This document shows, one piece after another, positions 12,632 through 25,004 of a DNA stretch of 64,000 nt. Within the stretch, counting starts at the first letter, position 1. Every line of letters begins with the position of its first letter. The translations under genes were made by a program, and so were the position numbers. Source of the stretch: Paramecium pentaurelia. Lineage: Eukaryota; Ciliophora; Oligohymenophorea; Peniculida; Parameciidae. Below the pieces are notes generated by a model. That model was not told the DNA's origin and searched no databases. It worked only from the letters and a program-made list of their open reading frames with translations. The stretch spans positions 248,001 through 312,000 of the forward strand of contig CAJJDO010000082.1 in NCBI GenBank assembly GCA_905183005.1, in the 5' to 3' direction.

Positions 12632-15600
12632 TTATTATTTACTATATCTTGATCTTCATTTTAAATCATGGAATTAGTAAGTTTAATTTATCTCATTTAT
12701 CTTAATTCCTATATTTCTTTGCAAATTCCAAATTATTTAACTTCTATTTCATTTTGATTTACTAATTTAAAAGCAGCTACATTTGGAGTACTTTAATTAG
12801 AATTTCCAGAAGATGCATGTGTCATAGATTGAGCAGATAGTGATTATGGTTATGCTTTTTAATTAGATTATGTCATATTTTTTTATTATTGTTTCTATAA
12901 TATTTCTTATTACTTTTTCTTTCTTTCCTATTTTTAAATCTTTTCTTTTTTATTTTTCAGTAAACATCGTAACATTTTGAGTATTTTTTCTCCAAATTTT
13001 TCAGAAGAATCTTTTTAATTTTCACAAAAATAAGCAGCACTTTTTTTATAATTATCCTCCAATTAAGTTAATTATTATTCTATAATAAAAATATTTGTTT
13101 TAATTTCTTCTTGCAATGGCTATAGAAATGTTCTAACTTAATCTTCTTAGTCTTCAGTTTAATATTCCATCGCTTTTGTTACAACATTTAATCCTTTTTT
13201 AATATCCGACAAATCTATTTATAATTGTGATATTGATATCTTTTCAATTGGTTCCAAACTCTATATAGCTGTACTTAATATTATTAATTTATTACATTAT
13301 TCATCTATTATTTCTTTTTTCAATATAGTTTCTGTTAAATCTATCACATAATAAAGTAAATTCTCTTAAGCATCACTTGTTTTCATATCTGCACATTTTT
13401 CTATTGTATCTATTTTAAATCCCTATGCATTTCCTCTGCTTGTAGATGCTATATATATTAAATTCATAAATTTTACCATTTAAAAAATTACCAATTTTTA
13501 ATACAACTTTAAAAAGTGTTTCAATCTCAGGCATTTATCTTACTTTTAAGAAACTTTCATCAAGAGTGCTAATCTTCTTTTTTAAATCTGCAACCTATTC
13601 TTTAAAACCAATTTTAAATTTGATAGCCTTTAATCTATGTTAGAAACCATTAACTGTTCTTATAGCATCGACAAATAATTCAGGATTACCCAATTAATCT
13701 TTTTCACCAGAATATTCTGATAATTATTTTACTTCTTCTTCAGTTGGACAAATTCCATCTAGACTTTCAATTATGGCAGATGTTAATATTTTATCATCAA
13801 AAGATTTTAATAGCTTTATTATTATATTATTTGGAAGTTTTAATTTACCCAAAACTATCTCAATATTTTTAGATCTTTCAGAAGATAAAAGAGTAATTTT
13901 GGCAATTGTTTATTAAGCACTAGATTATTTTATATTTTGTTCTTTTGGTTAAACTTTAGTAAAGTTCTTTTCTAACAACAAAAAATCTACATTAATTTCT
14001 TCTACATCATTTGATATTTTTTGGAAAATAGAATTATTTTAATTCTACATATTAATTGCTACCCAATTCAAGTTACGAATAGGTATTGATGGAAATTATT
14101 AAACCATTTAATTAGATGTTTATTATTGATTATTTTATAGAGGAGGTGGTGGTGGAGCTCCACCATTTCTAGGAGGAGGTGGTGGAGGTGGGGCTCCATT
14201 CTTTGATGGCGGAGGTGGTGGTGGTGGAGGTGGGGCTCCGTTCTTTGAAGGTGGTGGTGGAGGAGGAGGTGGGGGAGCTCCGTTCTTTGAAGGTGGTAGT
14301 GGAGGAGGAGGTGGGGGAGCTCCGTTCTTTAATGGTGGTGGAGGAGGAGGAGGCGGAGGAGTTTGTGTTTTAGGAAGTGGTAGTGGTGGTGGAGGTGGAG
14401 GTGTAGGGTGAGATGCTTCCTTTTGAACAGGTTAGGGAGGTGTTGAATTTAAAGTAGAGGAATTTTGAGTAATTTAATTCTAAAGTCTATTCTATAACTC
14501 TTCAGGCTAGTTTTCAGTTTATACAAAGGTATTTTAAATTTATTTTTTTAAATTGAATGATACCAAAATCTAAGCTTATTAAATTTATTTTTCTTAAATT
14601 TTTTGATGATTTTTGACCTAATTCTATTATTTGTTATCATTATTTTAATTAAATAGTTATTTTTATTCAAGTTTTACAATTTTTTTTTATAATTCTATTA
14701 TAGTTTATTTAGATTTATCTATTTATTTTTTAAGTTCTTCATTCTCAGCTTTGAAAATGGCATTTTCATCTATAAGTGATTTTAATTCAAGTTCTTTTTC
14801 TGAACATAGCTCTTTTTCACTTTGAAGTTACTTTTTATAATCTTCTAATTCTGCTAATATCTCATCTTATTATGAAGTAAGTTAATTTTCAGAATTTTTG
14901 GAAGAATCAATTTGTTTTATAATTTTAGTAGGTGAATCAAAGCTAGATCCTCTTTCTTTTGGCACTAATTCTATATAGGGATCTGATAATTAAGTTGAAT
15001 TATTATCATAATAAAAATCAGTAACTTAAATTTCACTAGCAGCTTTTAGAAATGAATCTTAATTGTTATCTAATAATGAATATATATTTAAAATAGCATT
15101 TATCCATTCTAAGACATTTCGTTGAATTCCATAAAATATTGAATCTTAACCAAACTCAAAATAATAGTATTGATCATTTTTAAAATCTTAATTCAAAGAT
15201 TCATTTTTAACTATTTCTGGTACTACATCCTGTAAATTAATTTTTTCAGGAATAATGAAATCTTATGTTTTAAATCTATTAGTTAGTAATTATTCATTTC
15301 CATCTGATGCTAAGGGATGTTAAAACTTTTTTAAGTCTTTTCTAACAGATTCATATGTACAATCCTCTTTTTAATATAATTATTTTTATATTCTTGCTTA
15401 AACCAAGCAAAATACTTCATTTACTTTTTTATCATTAACTTTAGAATCAAAAAATTCTTTAACTACTTCATCAACTATTTCATTGTCTAAGGAATATAGA
15501 AATTTGAATAAGAATTTAATTATTAGAAATACCATAATTAAATTCTTAGAGGCATAGATGGTTCTAACTAAGATATCGAATCTAAATTTTTAATTTTAAA

Positions 15601-16408
15601 TTGAACCTATTTTATAGTTAATATGTTTTCTAAAATTTATGCATAGCTTCTAAAATTTTTTAGACACATCCAGGTTACCAGCTTAATCCTTTACTTCCAG
15701 ATAATATCTTAAGTGTAATTCCTGTAATTTTGGTTTCAATTGGATGAAAATTACTAAACAATACTCCAAAAAAACCATCTACCATTAAACATTCTCTCCC
15801 AATCTTAAATTATAGCAAGAATTCGAAAAATTCTAAGATAGTAGTTTATTCCCTAAAATTTTTCTATATTCTTGACTATTCTTCTAACTGTTTTAATTTC
15901 ATCAATAATGTTTACACAACCAAGTACTATTTAATTAATTGCAGCTTCTCATTAATATATTAGAGTTATTATTATTCCTTTAAGTTATTTAGTAAGGCTG
16001 TGATATATATTAATAAATTTACAATTTAGATGAAGATCAGAATTATCCTAAATAAGTCTAATTATTTAAAGCTTAGTTTCTTCAAGAATTTTTTTTATTT
16101 TTGTTTCTTCATTTATTTAATTCTTCTTTTATGTTAACATAAAGTTATTGTACAATTAACATATTCTGAACTTATATTTGGGTTCAAGTTGTTTTATTTG
16201 TTCTAATTCTTTTTACTCTAAGCAAATCTTAAAATTATCAAAATGATACCTAATGTAGCCATTCAATAAATTATTTCTCTATTTCATCTTTTGATGGAGG
16301 TTTACAAAAATTTTTTTCACCTTGTAATTTCTTTGTCTCAATTGTGAATTATAACCCATTCTTCATTATGAATGTACGACTTGGAACACTCATAAAGTTA
16401 TTACCCAT
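12625..16408 (-). CDS. Formin (GBD/FH3, coiled coil, FH1, FH2)
   Basis: About 1,225 residues. Formins nucleate and elongate unbranched actin filaments: FH1 recruits profilin-actin and FH2 forms the ring-shaped dimer at the barbed end. The start is MGNNFMSVPSRTF. An armadillo-like GBD/FH3 region follows, with DGFFGVLFSNFHPIET and GLSWQPGCVQKILEAMHKFQ, then an acidic coiled coil near residues 480-560. FH1 (14129-14430) carries repeated SKNGAPPPPPPP blocks. FH2 follows with NLNWVAINM, LNVVTKAMEY and the classic GNFLN...GNAQGFKIDTI core. Seen introns are 22, 25 and 28 nt; one in the FH3 part could be 46 nt and is uncertain. I see no clear C-terminal DAD motif, so autoinhibition is open. Confidence 0.92.
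14129..14430 (-). repeat. GC-rich polyproline (FH1) tandem repeat
   Basis: A run of GGTGGA-like units on the plus strand, read as proline codons on the minus strand. Units of about 51-60 bp, each ending in an SKNGAP-like block, are repeated four to five times. The plus-strand open frame at 14179-14373 is a shadow of this repeat. Confidence 0.88.
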
Positions 16409-16728
16409 CTTGAATAAATATAATAAATAATTAAGATGACGAAATTTGTCTAAAAATTATTAATTTTATTGAATCAATTAATTCTATATAAGCTCTATAT
16501 CTATTAAAAATGGAAGGATGTCTTAGGTTATATAAATTAATTTTTTATATTTAACATTATAATGTAAAATATTTTAAGATAATAGAAATCTTATAGATTT
16601 ACACTTAAATATCTATATCGATAAATAAAAAGGATAGATTTTAAAGAAATAAAAATAAACATCTTTAATGTATGCTATTAAACAGTATAAGATATCATTT
16701 ATAAAGTTAATAATTTAATATATTTAAA

Positions 16729-17724
16729 TCATATTATTCTAGGCTTTTTCTTTTGATATTTTGATATCAGTAATTTAATTTGATTAATATCATTTAAAAT
16801 GATTTTTTGTATATGCAAAAAATTATGGTTATATGCTATTAATAATTACTCAAATTAGGATTGTTAAATATCATGTATTTTAGCCTTAAGCATAGTGAAT
16901 GTTTAATCATATTGATTAGGACTTGGATCTTATATTATTCTTGGAATATTTCCAAATAGACTTTCACTCAATTTCAATTATTCATCTCCAAAAAAAGATT
17001 CATCCATTAATTGATTGACAAAACTTTACGAAAGAGATTTACTAAAATTTAAAGAAGGTGAATTTGGAGGACTTGGTTCATATAATAAGTATTTAGGTAT
17101 CTTATCTTATAATTTTGGATTTTATGTTTTAGATTAAGGACTTTCTAAAAATGAATTGGAATTTTAATTATTATCCTCAATAATTAATTATTTTTTAATT
17201 ATTGTTACAGGGATGGGTTATATTTCGATAATACTCTAGTTATTTGATTAAATATTTAATTTAGAAGGTTTAAGAATATTTTCTTTTGATTAGGATTATT
17301 ATTAAGGTAAAATTTCAATAATAGAAGGTTAATCTATTAATTCAATATTATTATTTTCAGGAGGAAGTTAAATATTTTAATTTTATGGTCTATTATCAAC
17401 ATTAAATACTTATATTGATTATTATTAGTTTTCATTCACTTATTAATTCTATACTTCATTTTCTTTTTATATTTCTTTTTATCTTATAGTTCTACAATCA
17501 ATTAAAAGATTTGATGTCACAATTTTAACACATCTATAGTTTTTTTATTTTTAATATTGTAATATGAAATCTTTAGTAAAAATTTGTTTAGATTATGGAA
17601 GATTGATATTTAAAAGTTAAAATTCTTCTAAAAGTTCTAAATTTAAAAAATTTCCCTTCCATAATTACTCTAATTTTCTTTTGATTTTGATCTATTCATC
17701 TAATGGTTTACGACCTTTTTTCAT
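16729..17724 (-). CDS. Hypothetical Gln/Asn-rich basic protein
   Basis: 331 residues, no intron. It begins MKKGRKPLDEQIKIKRKLEQLW, with a GRKP element resembling an AT-hook core, then ~60 ordered residues (VKIVTSNLLIDCRTIR). The middle is a long Gln/Asn/Ser/Pro-rich linker. The C-terminal ~40 residues are helical and hydrophobic (LLIAYNHNFLHIQKIILNDI), ending with a basic KKKPRII tail. No family recognised. The GRKP element and basic ends suggest a nuclear protein, which is inference. It is transcribed on the same strand as the formin, about 320 bp upstream of it. Confidence 0.75.
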
Positions 17725-17968
17725 CAAAAAAAATCAAATTTTTGAGTATATAAATAGATAAAAAAATAAAGGCAAAACAATTGATACATAAATTATCATT
17801 TCATTAATTCTCTCATTTTTTATTCAAATTATTTTTGTAATACACCTTATGGATCAAAGTATCTTAAATCACCAGTTTTCTTTACTCTTAATATTCTTGT
17901 ATAATATTTATGATGCAATTATGTTAAATTATCTAGTTAATTTGTTAGTGATTATTAAAATATAAAAA

Positions 17969-18455
17969 ATGGACTAAAAAAGACAGGGATTCTTAAAGGA
18001 ATTTTAACATAAAGGGGCCAATTCAAAAACTTTGGAAATATTATTAGATCATACTTTAGGGATTCTTTTCATTTACAAATTAAGCACTGTTCCTAAAACA
18101 AAAATACCTAATGTATTTCTAACAAAGCCTATTGCTGTCTTTTTAAATTATGTCTAAATTAATTTTTAATGAAATACTTCATCTTATTTTTCAACGAAAT
18201 CAGGGTTTTGCATTAAAAAGAAGAACATATTTTATGAATCTACTTATGCAAGAGACATTAAGAGTAATTGATTATTTGGATCGTTTGGATTCCCTATTGG
18301 ATTTTGAAATGGATTGTTCATTTAATTTTAATTTAAGGTAAATATTATTACAAAAAAGAGTTAGAAATAATAAAATTTTTTAATGTTATGCAAATCAATA
18401 TTTTTATATAATCAATTTACTATTTACAAAACTGAGCATTATAGCAAAAGTTTGA
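17969..18455 (+). CDS. Hypothetical small protein, reading frame broken near 18150
   Basis: Two frames, each protein-like, overlap. From ATG 17969 the first reads MDQKRQGFLKEF... and stops at TGA 18170-18172. A second frame with ATG 18150 continues ...ALKRRTYFMNLLMQ and runs to TGA 18453-18455. Neither alone looks complete. I found no short GT-AG intron that joins them in frame, so a frameshift, sequencing error or two tiny genes are all possible. No domain recognised. The 3' end overlaps the end of the convergent GAF gene. Confidence 0.4.
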
Positions 18456-20137
18456 ATCAAATCTAAATTTGATAATTAATAGTTTTTTATTTATTTACCA
18501 ACTATATTATCAATACCTTTAGTATCAATATATTGAATAACACCCATACATTTATCTTCATTCTTTATAGGTATAGTTATAGTAGATAGATTTGTTTCAA
18601 TATCAGCTAATTTATTAAATTATTTATCTCTATAACAAGAATCAGAAAAATAGAATTATCCTGTTTTATAAACATAACCAATAATTCCACATGTTTTTGG
18701 TACTTTTTTTCTTTATTATTCAATAAAAGTAAAAAGACTTTCTTAATCTTACATATCTTTAAAATAAATCTATACTTATTTTAATTCATATGTTTTAGAT
18801 AATATTTATTATGCTAAAATTATAAATTATTTTTAATCAACAGATTACTATAAAATTAACGAAAATTTCAAAATTTACTATAAAGCTTCACAAGTTTTAG
18901 AATTATACTCTTAATAAATATATTAATAAAAATGTATTGCTGCCATTTGTGAAATTATTTAAATCAAAAGTTCATCATCTTTTTTAAATTATTGACAAGT
19001 AGAAGATATAATAATAACACCAATTATTTCATCTTTTATATATATAGGACATGCAACCATTGATTTTGTTTTATTCTATTTATTTTAATCGTATTCCTAA
19101 TCAAATCTTACATCTTAATAAACATCATTTATGTTTAACAATTATCCTTATTTAGTTACAAATCCTAATATGCCTTTAAATGGATATTATGTCTTTTATT
19201 AACAATCTTAGCTTTTACTCCAAAATAAATGGAATTTCTAATCATATAAATAAACTTAAGCTCTATCACAATCAAACAATTCCAATAGAAGTTTCTAATA
19301 GTTATCAAATGTTTAAGATGGTGTAAAATATTATATTTCAAATGTTAATTTTATAATCTTCTTTAATTTATCAATATATAATATGCACTTCTCTGATAAA
19401 TCCTTAATAAACTTAAGTGGTTCATAAAGGTACTGTAAATACTCTATCATTTTGAACAACATCATATATACCTTAATATTCTATCTTCTATATATATTAA
19501 TATAAATCTTTTTCATTAAGTGTAAAGATTTAATTTAATTTTTTATACGTCATAGATTTTAATTTCGATGGTTTATAATCTAGTAAGTTATATATAAAGT
19601 TCTGATCTATGGCCTCTTAACTTATTTTTCTTAATTAATCCTTTAAATATATTAAAATAACTCTTACTTTTGTCACTTATTAGTCTACATCTAAAGAACC
19701 TCTTCTGATTAAAAATTTTTATTTAGGAGTTGGATCTAATCTGCTGCTTGATGTCATTTCTATATTTTTAACAGATTAGTCTTTCTTTGTTGGACTACTA
19801 TCTTTAGATTTATTTCTATCATGATGAGAAGATGGTTCCTTTTAAATATAATCTCCATTTTGAATGCTTGAAGCTTTACATGACTGAAGAGCATTATAAA
19901 ATTTTGTATTTTACTTTTCCAAATCAAATGCTATTTTGATTAATTAATTTAAAAGGTTTTACAACTAAGGATTGAGTTGTTTCCTTTTATTATATTATAA
20001 TTTTACATTGAGTTCTTAATTTCTTCCACAACATTATTAAGAGAAGAATTAAGAGATGGTCTTCTGGGTCGAGCAGATAATGGCATACCTGTACTACTAC
20101 GTTTTCTTTAAGGAGAGATTGATATTCTAAAACTCAT
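18395..20137 (-). CDS. GAF-domain protein
   Basis: About 530 residues with at least four small introns (the first is 23 nt, near codon 45). The N-terminus is Ser/Arg-rich (SARPRRPSLNSS). After a helical linker, a first GAF domain begins LLELFDCDRAQVYLYD and contains GILGFVTKQGQLLNINDVY and MVACPIYIKDEIIGVIII. A second GAF unit follows with CGIIGYVYKTGQFYFSDS and the closing TIPIKNEDKCMGVIQYID. GAF domains bind cyclic nucleotides or other small ligands and often gate phosphodiesterases or cyclases. No catalytic domain is visible here, so this may be a stand-alone sensor or a ciliary protein. The ligand is unknown. Confidence 0.82.
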
Positions 20138-20304
20138 TATATTAAAAATAAAGTAATTAAAATGATATCATTTAATAATCTATAATTTTACAATCTCTTT
20201 AAAATCTTTAAATAATATATCTTAAGTATAATTGAGAACTTTAAATAATATTATTTTTATAATATTAAATACTTATATACCTCAAACAAACGAATTACTC
20301 AAAA

Positions 20305-22931
20305 TCATTATTATTAATTCTTAATTTCCTTTGAATTCTTCATATATTATTCTACTATTTAATTCAAATAAGAATCTACTATTTATTCTATATTTTCATT
20401 TAAATCATTAGATTATTGTACTTATTTTTCTTATTATTATGTCTATTCTTATTTTTAATATGATTATTCTTAATATTATTCTTTTTATTATTATTCTTAT
20501 TATTATTATTCTTATTATTATTCTTATTATTATTCTTTTTATTATTCTTTTTATTCATATTCTTATTTAGATTTTTCTGGTTATACATTTTAAATATCTT
20601 ATTCTTCTTTATTAATAATTTCTGTTACATCTTCTTTATTTACTTATTCATTAGTTTATAATAAATCTTTTGTACCTTACTCAATATTCACTTTTTCTTC
20701 ATAATTAATCTGAATAATATTTTCTTATTCTAAATTACATTAAATTTCTTATTCATTTTTTACTTTCTTAAAATCATAAGAAATATTAATTTATTTTATA
20801 GTTACCATTTCTTTTTGGTTACAACAAACTCCAGTATCAGTTTTTTCAATCTTATGAATCCAGTTTAATTAAATAATCTATTCTATTCCCAAACTCTTCA
20901 ATTTTTTATCATTTCCTAATTCTATCTCTTCTGTTTAAGTTTAATTTGGTTTATAATTTTTTTATTTACCTAATTAAATTTATGGAGTTTAAGTAATTGA
21001 TAAAAAAGGTTTCTTCTTAATTACTGGTATTACTTCAATTACTGAAAAGGCTTAATTTAATTTTAATATTCTTTGTTATCCTGATATACTTTATTTAGGG
21101 GAGACATTTTAATTTAATAGCATTGATGTTCCTTAGGTTATAATTATAATTTTACTTTTTGGTTTGACTACTGGTTCTTTATTATATGAAAATAGTAGAG
21201 TAGATGGAAACAATGATAATTCTTTCTCTTTTAAATATAATATAAATAATATTACAAATTTTGCCAATTTCAGATTTAGGTTTCATTTATAATAGTTAAA
21301 ACATTCTTGAAAGATTAATCAGAAAAGGGGATTTAGTGATTTCAAAATTTAATTAAAATAAGTATTCAGCTTCATCATCAGATAGTGAATTATCTAAAAT
21401 AAGTGTAAATGCTTCTAATAATTATTTTGGTAGACAAAATCCATCTTTAATATTTGATCTATAATATTTAATAATATATATTTACTTTTCAATTCTTTTA
21501 ATTTATTTAACAGAATCTTGTAATTAATTAAATTTATTTATAATCTTTCTTGATATACTTTAAAATAATTATCCTTCTTCTTCAATAGTTAATAATTCAT
21601 ATGAATCCAATAGATGAAATATTCTGGATTTGAGTACTTATATTGGTAACTCTTTTTATAAAACAGTAGAATCATATGGTGATTCTTCACTTAATAGATA
21701 CATGGTTATGTGATAAGATTGTTGAGGATTCAGATTAAATGGGAATCTATTTAGAAAAAGTAAAGATACTTTTAAAATCTTGATTAAATTGAGAAGAATC
21801 TTATATCATCTTTTTTTAATAAGTATTTTGATATATCTTTCTATTCAATTTTTGATCTCTTTAATCTAAATCTTAATATAGTTTTAATTTCTTCATATGT
21901 CTATTAGAATTTATATGGAATTTATGTCACTTTATCTTCACAAACTTTATTTTATAACATTTTTTATGTCTTGAGTTTAATGTCATTAATTTAAAGTTCT
22001 AATTTACTTACTTCTTATTCTAAATTTGATATTATATTTTATTTCATTCCTAATTAAGCATTCTATTATTCAATAAATTATAATTATTGATTAATTTTTG
22101 CATTATGAGTTTTATTGAGACTAGTTAAGTTTTCTTCAAGTTCATGAATTTTTCTTTCTTTTTCTTGTAATTAAGATAATAGAGTATTTTCATTTATAGG
22201 ATATTCAGGATTTTCATCTCTTCTTTTAGGATCTTTAATTACAACTGATTTTGAGAATGTATAAGAATTTTCTATTTGTTATTGTTTTTATATTTAAGAG
22301 TCTTTTGTTAAACTTTCATATTTTTTTTTTTCTGCATTTAATTATTATAATTGATCTGATTACAATTTGATTTATTGTTATAATTGTTTAATATCTCTCT
22401 ATTAATTTTCACAGAATTACATATATTATTTGATTTCTTATTTCAATTCTTAAATTTTAGATAAATAGCCAATATATTGAGATTTTTATGTTTCATTTTT
22501 AATATTTAATGCTTCATCTAGCATTTATTTAAGATTAATAGTTTCTTCTTAATATTTTTATATTTAATATTATAATTCTTAGATTGATGTAATTCTCATT
22601 TGTTTTTATTGTGCTTATAATTGTTATCTTAAGACATCAATTTCATTTTATTAAACTCTTATTTTATATTTCAGAGTAGGGATGATGCTAGGTTATTCAG
22701 AAGTACGTCCTAATAATTATTAAGAATTAATTAGGTTTTCATCTATATGCTCATATTTCATGAGTTATCTCTAAAGATTTATTTAGTTTATACTTTTAGT
22801 TGCATGTTTTGAGTTTTAATTTACCTATGTTCATCAGTTAATTGATTAAGTTGTTGTCGTGTTTCTATAATTTCATCTTTTGGTCGATTGATGAAGATTT
22901 TTGTAACTTATGCACTTTATGGTCTTTTCAT
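20305..22931 (-). CDS. Coiled-coil protein with Gln/Glu-rich tail
   Basis: Predicted 850 residues; three introns (23, 23, 28 nt) leave an exact frame. The first ~370 residues are heptad-rich coiled coil, typified by LRQQLQAQQKQMRITSIQ and KERKIHELEENLTSLNKT. A more globular helical middle follows (KYLLKKDDIRFF... LLDSYELLTIEEEGQLFQSI). The last ~250 residues are low-complexity, ending in KEQQ-type repeats coded by TAA and GAA triplets (about 20405-20560). No family recognised; a cytoskeletal or basal-body role would fit but is inferred. Its ATG lies only 26 bp from that of the divergent acetyltransferase gene. Confidence 0.8.
20405..20560 (-). repeat. Gln/Glu-coding triplet repeat
   Basis: Repeated TAA with interspersed GAA and AAA triplets in frame, coding a Q/E/K-rich tail. 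In a shifted frame the same bases give an Asn/Lys-rich shadow peptide. Confidence 0.8.
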
Positions 22932-22957
22932 TAATAATAATAATTTCTAATTAAATT
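22932..22957. promoter_or_regulatory. 26-bp spacer between divergent start codons
   Basis: Only 26 bp, all A/T except one C, separate the ATG of the coiled-coil gene from that of the acetyltransferase gene. Promoter elements of each must lie in this spacer or inside the other coding region. Confidence 0.6.
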
Positions 22958-23480
22958 ATGGTATCAATAAGAAGAGCTGAAATGCAAGATTTATAGCATA
23001 TGTAACATTGCAATTTATGGTGTTTACCAGAAAATTACACATATAAATATTACTTATATCATGGAATGGTTTGGCAATCATTATTATATGTTGCTGAAGA
23101 CATAGTAATTAACATCAATAGATTTTGAATAGAATAGTGGTAGAATTGTTGGATACGTATTGGCAAAATAAGATGAAGAAGATGAAGAAGGTACAAAGTT
23201 AGAGCATGGACATATAACATCTTTATCAGTTTTAAGAACACATAGAAAATTAGGATTGGCAAATAAAGTTATGTAAAGTACTCATAGAGATATGGATAAA
23301 ATATTTGAATCACATTATGTTTCTTTACATGTTAGAGTATCTAATAGAGCAGCTTTAGGATTATATAGAGATAAATTGGGTTATGAAACATTTGATACAG
23401 AAGAGAAATATTATGCTGATGATGAAAATGCATATAATATGCGAAAATGGTTTAGAAAAAAACTAGAGAAATAATAATGA
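22958..23480 (+). CDS. NAA10: N-terminal acetyltransferase catalytic subunit Naa10 (ARD1)
   Basis: 164 residues with one 28-nt intron (23105-23132). Naa10 with Naa15 forms NatA, which acetylates the N-terminus of nascent proteins after Met removal. The sequence opens with SIRRAEMQDLQHMQHCNLW and PENYTYKYYLYH, the family N-terminal signature. It continues with GRIVGYVLAK, then HGHITSLSVLRTHRKLGLA, whose RTHRKLGLA is the acetyl-CoA binding loop (R/Q-x-x-G-x-G/A). ALGLYRDKLGYE closes the GNAT fold. The length fits the conserved core without the variable C-terminal tail of animals. Converges with the ATP-grasp gene. Confidence 0.93.
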
Positions 23481-23517
23481 TTGTCTATCACAATATAACC
23501 ATATATAATCAAATTGG

Positions 23518-24500
23518 TCACATTTTGTCTTATTTATTCTTTTTTATTTTTCTTATAAATTCTTAGCCAAAAATATCAAATAATGGTAATCCTGTAACAT
23601 CTTCTGAAAATGTTATTTCTGGCCATTAATTAATTTCCAAAACAACTAATCCATGTTTTCTTGAATCTATTATATCAACTCCTCCAATTGTTAAATTAGG
23701 ATCAATTGCTTAACATGTCTTTTCTGCTAATCTAAAATATTCTTCTTTTTTTTAACAATCCATCTTAGATTCTATTTTAAAATCATCACTATAACCATTA
23801 GATTTAAAATCCTATTATATAATTAAGATATAATACAATATTATCTTAGAATTCTGTTACTGATACTGCTCTACCACCTATAACTAATACTCTGATGGAT
23901 CGACCAACAGAATCACTCACAAAATCTTATATTATAGCCTATTCTCCATTCCAAAGAGATTTACAAAAGATTTCTGTGCTTTATATTTTATTACAAGATA
24001 ATTTCACACCTGTTCCCTCATATCCTATAACCTCTTTCATTATTGCTTTGCTTTCAAATTGAGATAAGTTTAATTTAAATTATTAAACAGAGAATGAAGC
24101 ACTACAACGAGGAAATGGAACTTAACATTTACTAAATTTTGCATATTGCAATAGTTTGTCTTATAATATATTTTCTGTAAATGGTGAATATAATGTAGTT
24201 TTTCCTGCTGTATATGCGGCAAAATTAAAGTACATATAATCCAAATAGTGTTTTGGTGCCATATATCCATAACCTAAAAATGCATCAAATTATATTTGCT
24301 CACCATTTCTTAAAAATATAAATTCCTATTATTGTTTTATTTAATACTTCTCCAATTATAACACTTAATTCTTCTAATTCAGTTACAATTATTGTTGCAT
24401 TTTATTTTTTTAAAGTCTGAATTACTAAATCATCCATCATCCCATAAAATATAGGATCTGGGTTTTTCATATAGAGTATAATAGGGTTTTCGTTTAACAT
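23518..24500 (-). CDS. ATP-grasp (RimK-like) ligase
   Basis: 311 residues; two introns (22 and 25 nt) leave an exact frame. The fold is read from VIGYEGTGVKLSCNK, the glycine-rich lid over ATP, then WNGEQAIIQDFVSDSVGRSI with IRVLVIGGRAVSV, and finally GGVDIIDSRKHGLVVLEINQ, which supplies the metal-binding D, E and N. RimK-like enzymes join an amino acid or peptide to a carboxylate using ATP; close relatives include ribosomal-protein S6 glutamylase and inositol polyphosphate kinases. The N-terminus (NPIILYMKNPDPIFYGMMDD) carries no targeting signal. The actual substrate cannot be told. Confidence 0.78.
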
Positions 24501-25004
24501 ATTTTATTATCGATATCAATTCTTGTAAATTTATTATATGCATTCTAAATTACATTCATTTGCTTCAAGAATTAGTGTAAATTCATGAATCACTAATTAA
24601 TAAATCCTTATGGTATTAGAATTCTTTATTAAAATAATAAACAATTTGAATAAATATATAAATATCCATATAATATGGTTTCTTTATATGTATATATTAA
24701 TATATGATATATCTATTCAATTCTTAATTATTAACTATTATAAATTAATAATGTAATAATATGATCATCAAAAAGTATCATATTTTTTATATAATAAAAA
24801 GCATATTTTTTATATTCCCTATTTCCTATATATCTACATGTTAGCAAAATCTACATTTTATTTAAATGGATGATCCAAACGGTGTTTCAGAATATCTTCA
24901 ATAATTATATGTAAGTAAATTCTTAATAAATATTTTATATTATCTAACAAGATTATATTTAATTTTTAATTAATCAACTTGACAATCTTTTATATAAATC
25001 AAAT
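24501..25004. other. Spacer with orphan exon-like fragment at 24866
   Basis: AT-rich, low-complexity sequence. On the plus strand an ATG at 24866 opens MDDPNGVSEYLQQLY, followed directly by GTAAGT, a good 5' splice site, but no acceptor leads to a clear second exon. It may be the first exon of a gene disturbed by the misassembly to its right. The remainder shows no gene. Confidence 0.4.

Noticed and set aside
14179..14373. Val/Glu-rich plus-strand frame
   Set aside because: Antisense of the formin FH1 repeat.
20400..20588. Asn/Lys-rich minus-strand frame
   Set aside because: Frame-shifted shadow of the Gln/Glu tail of the coiled-coil gene.
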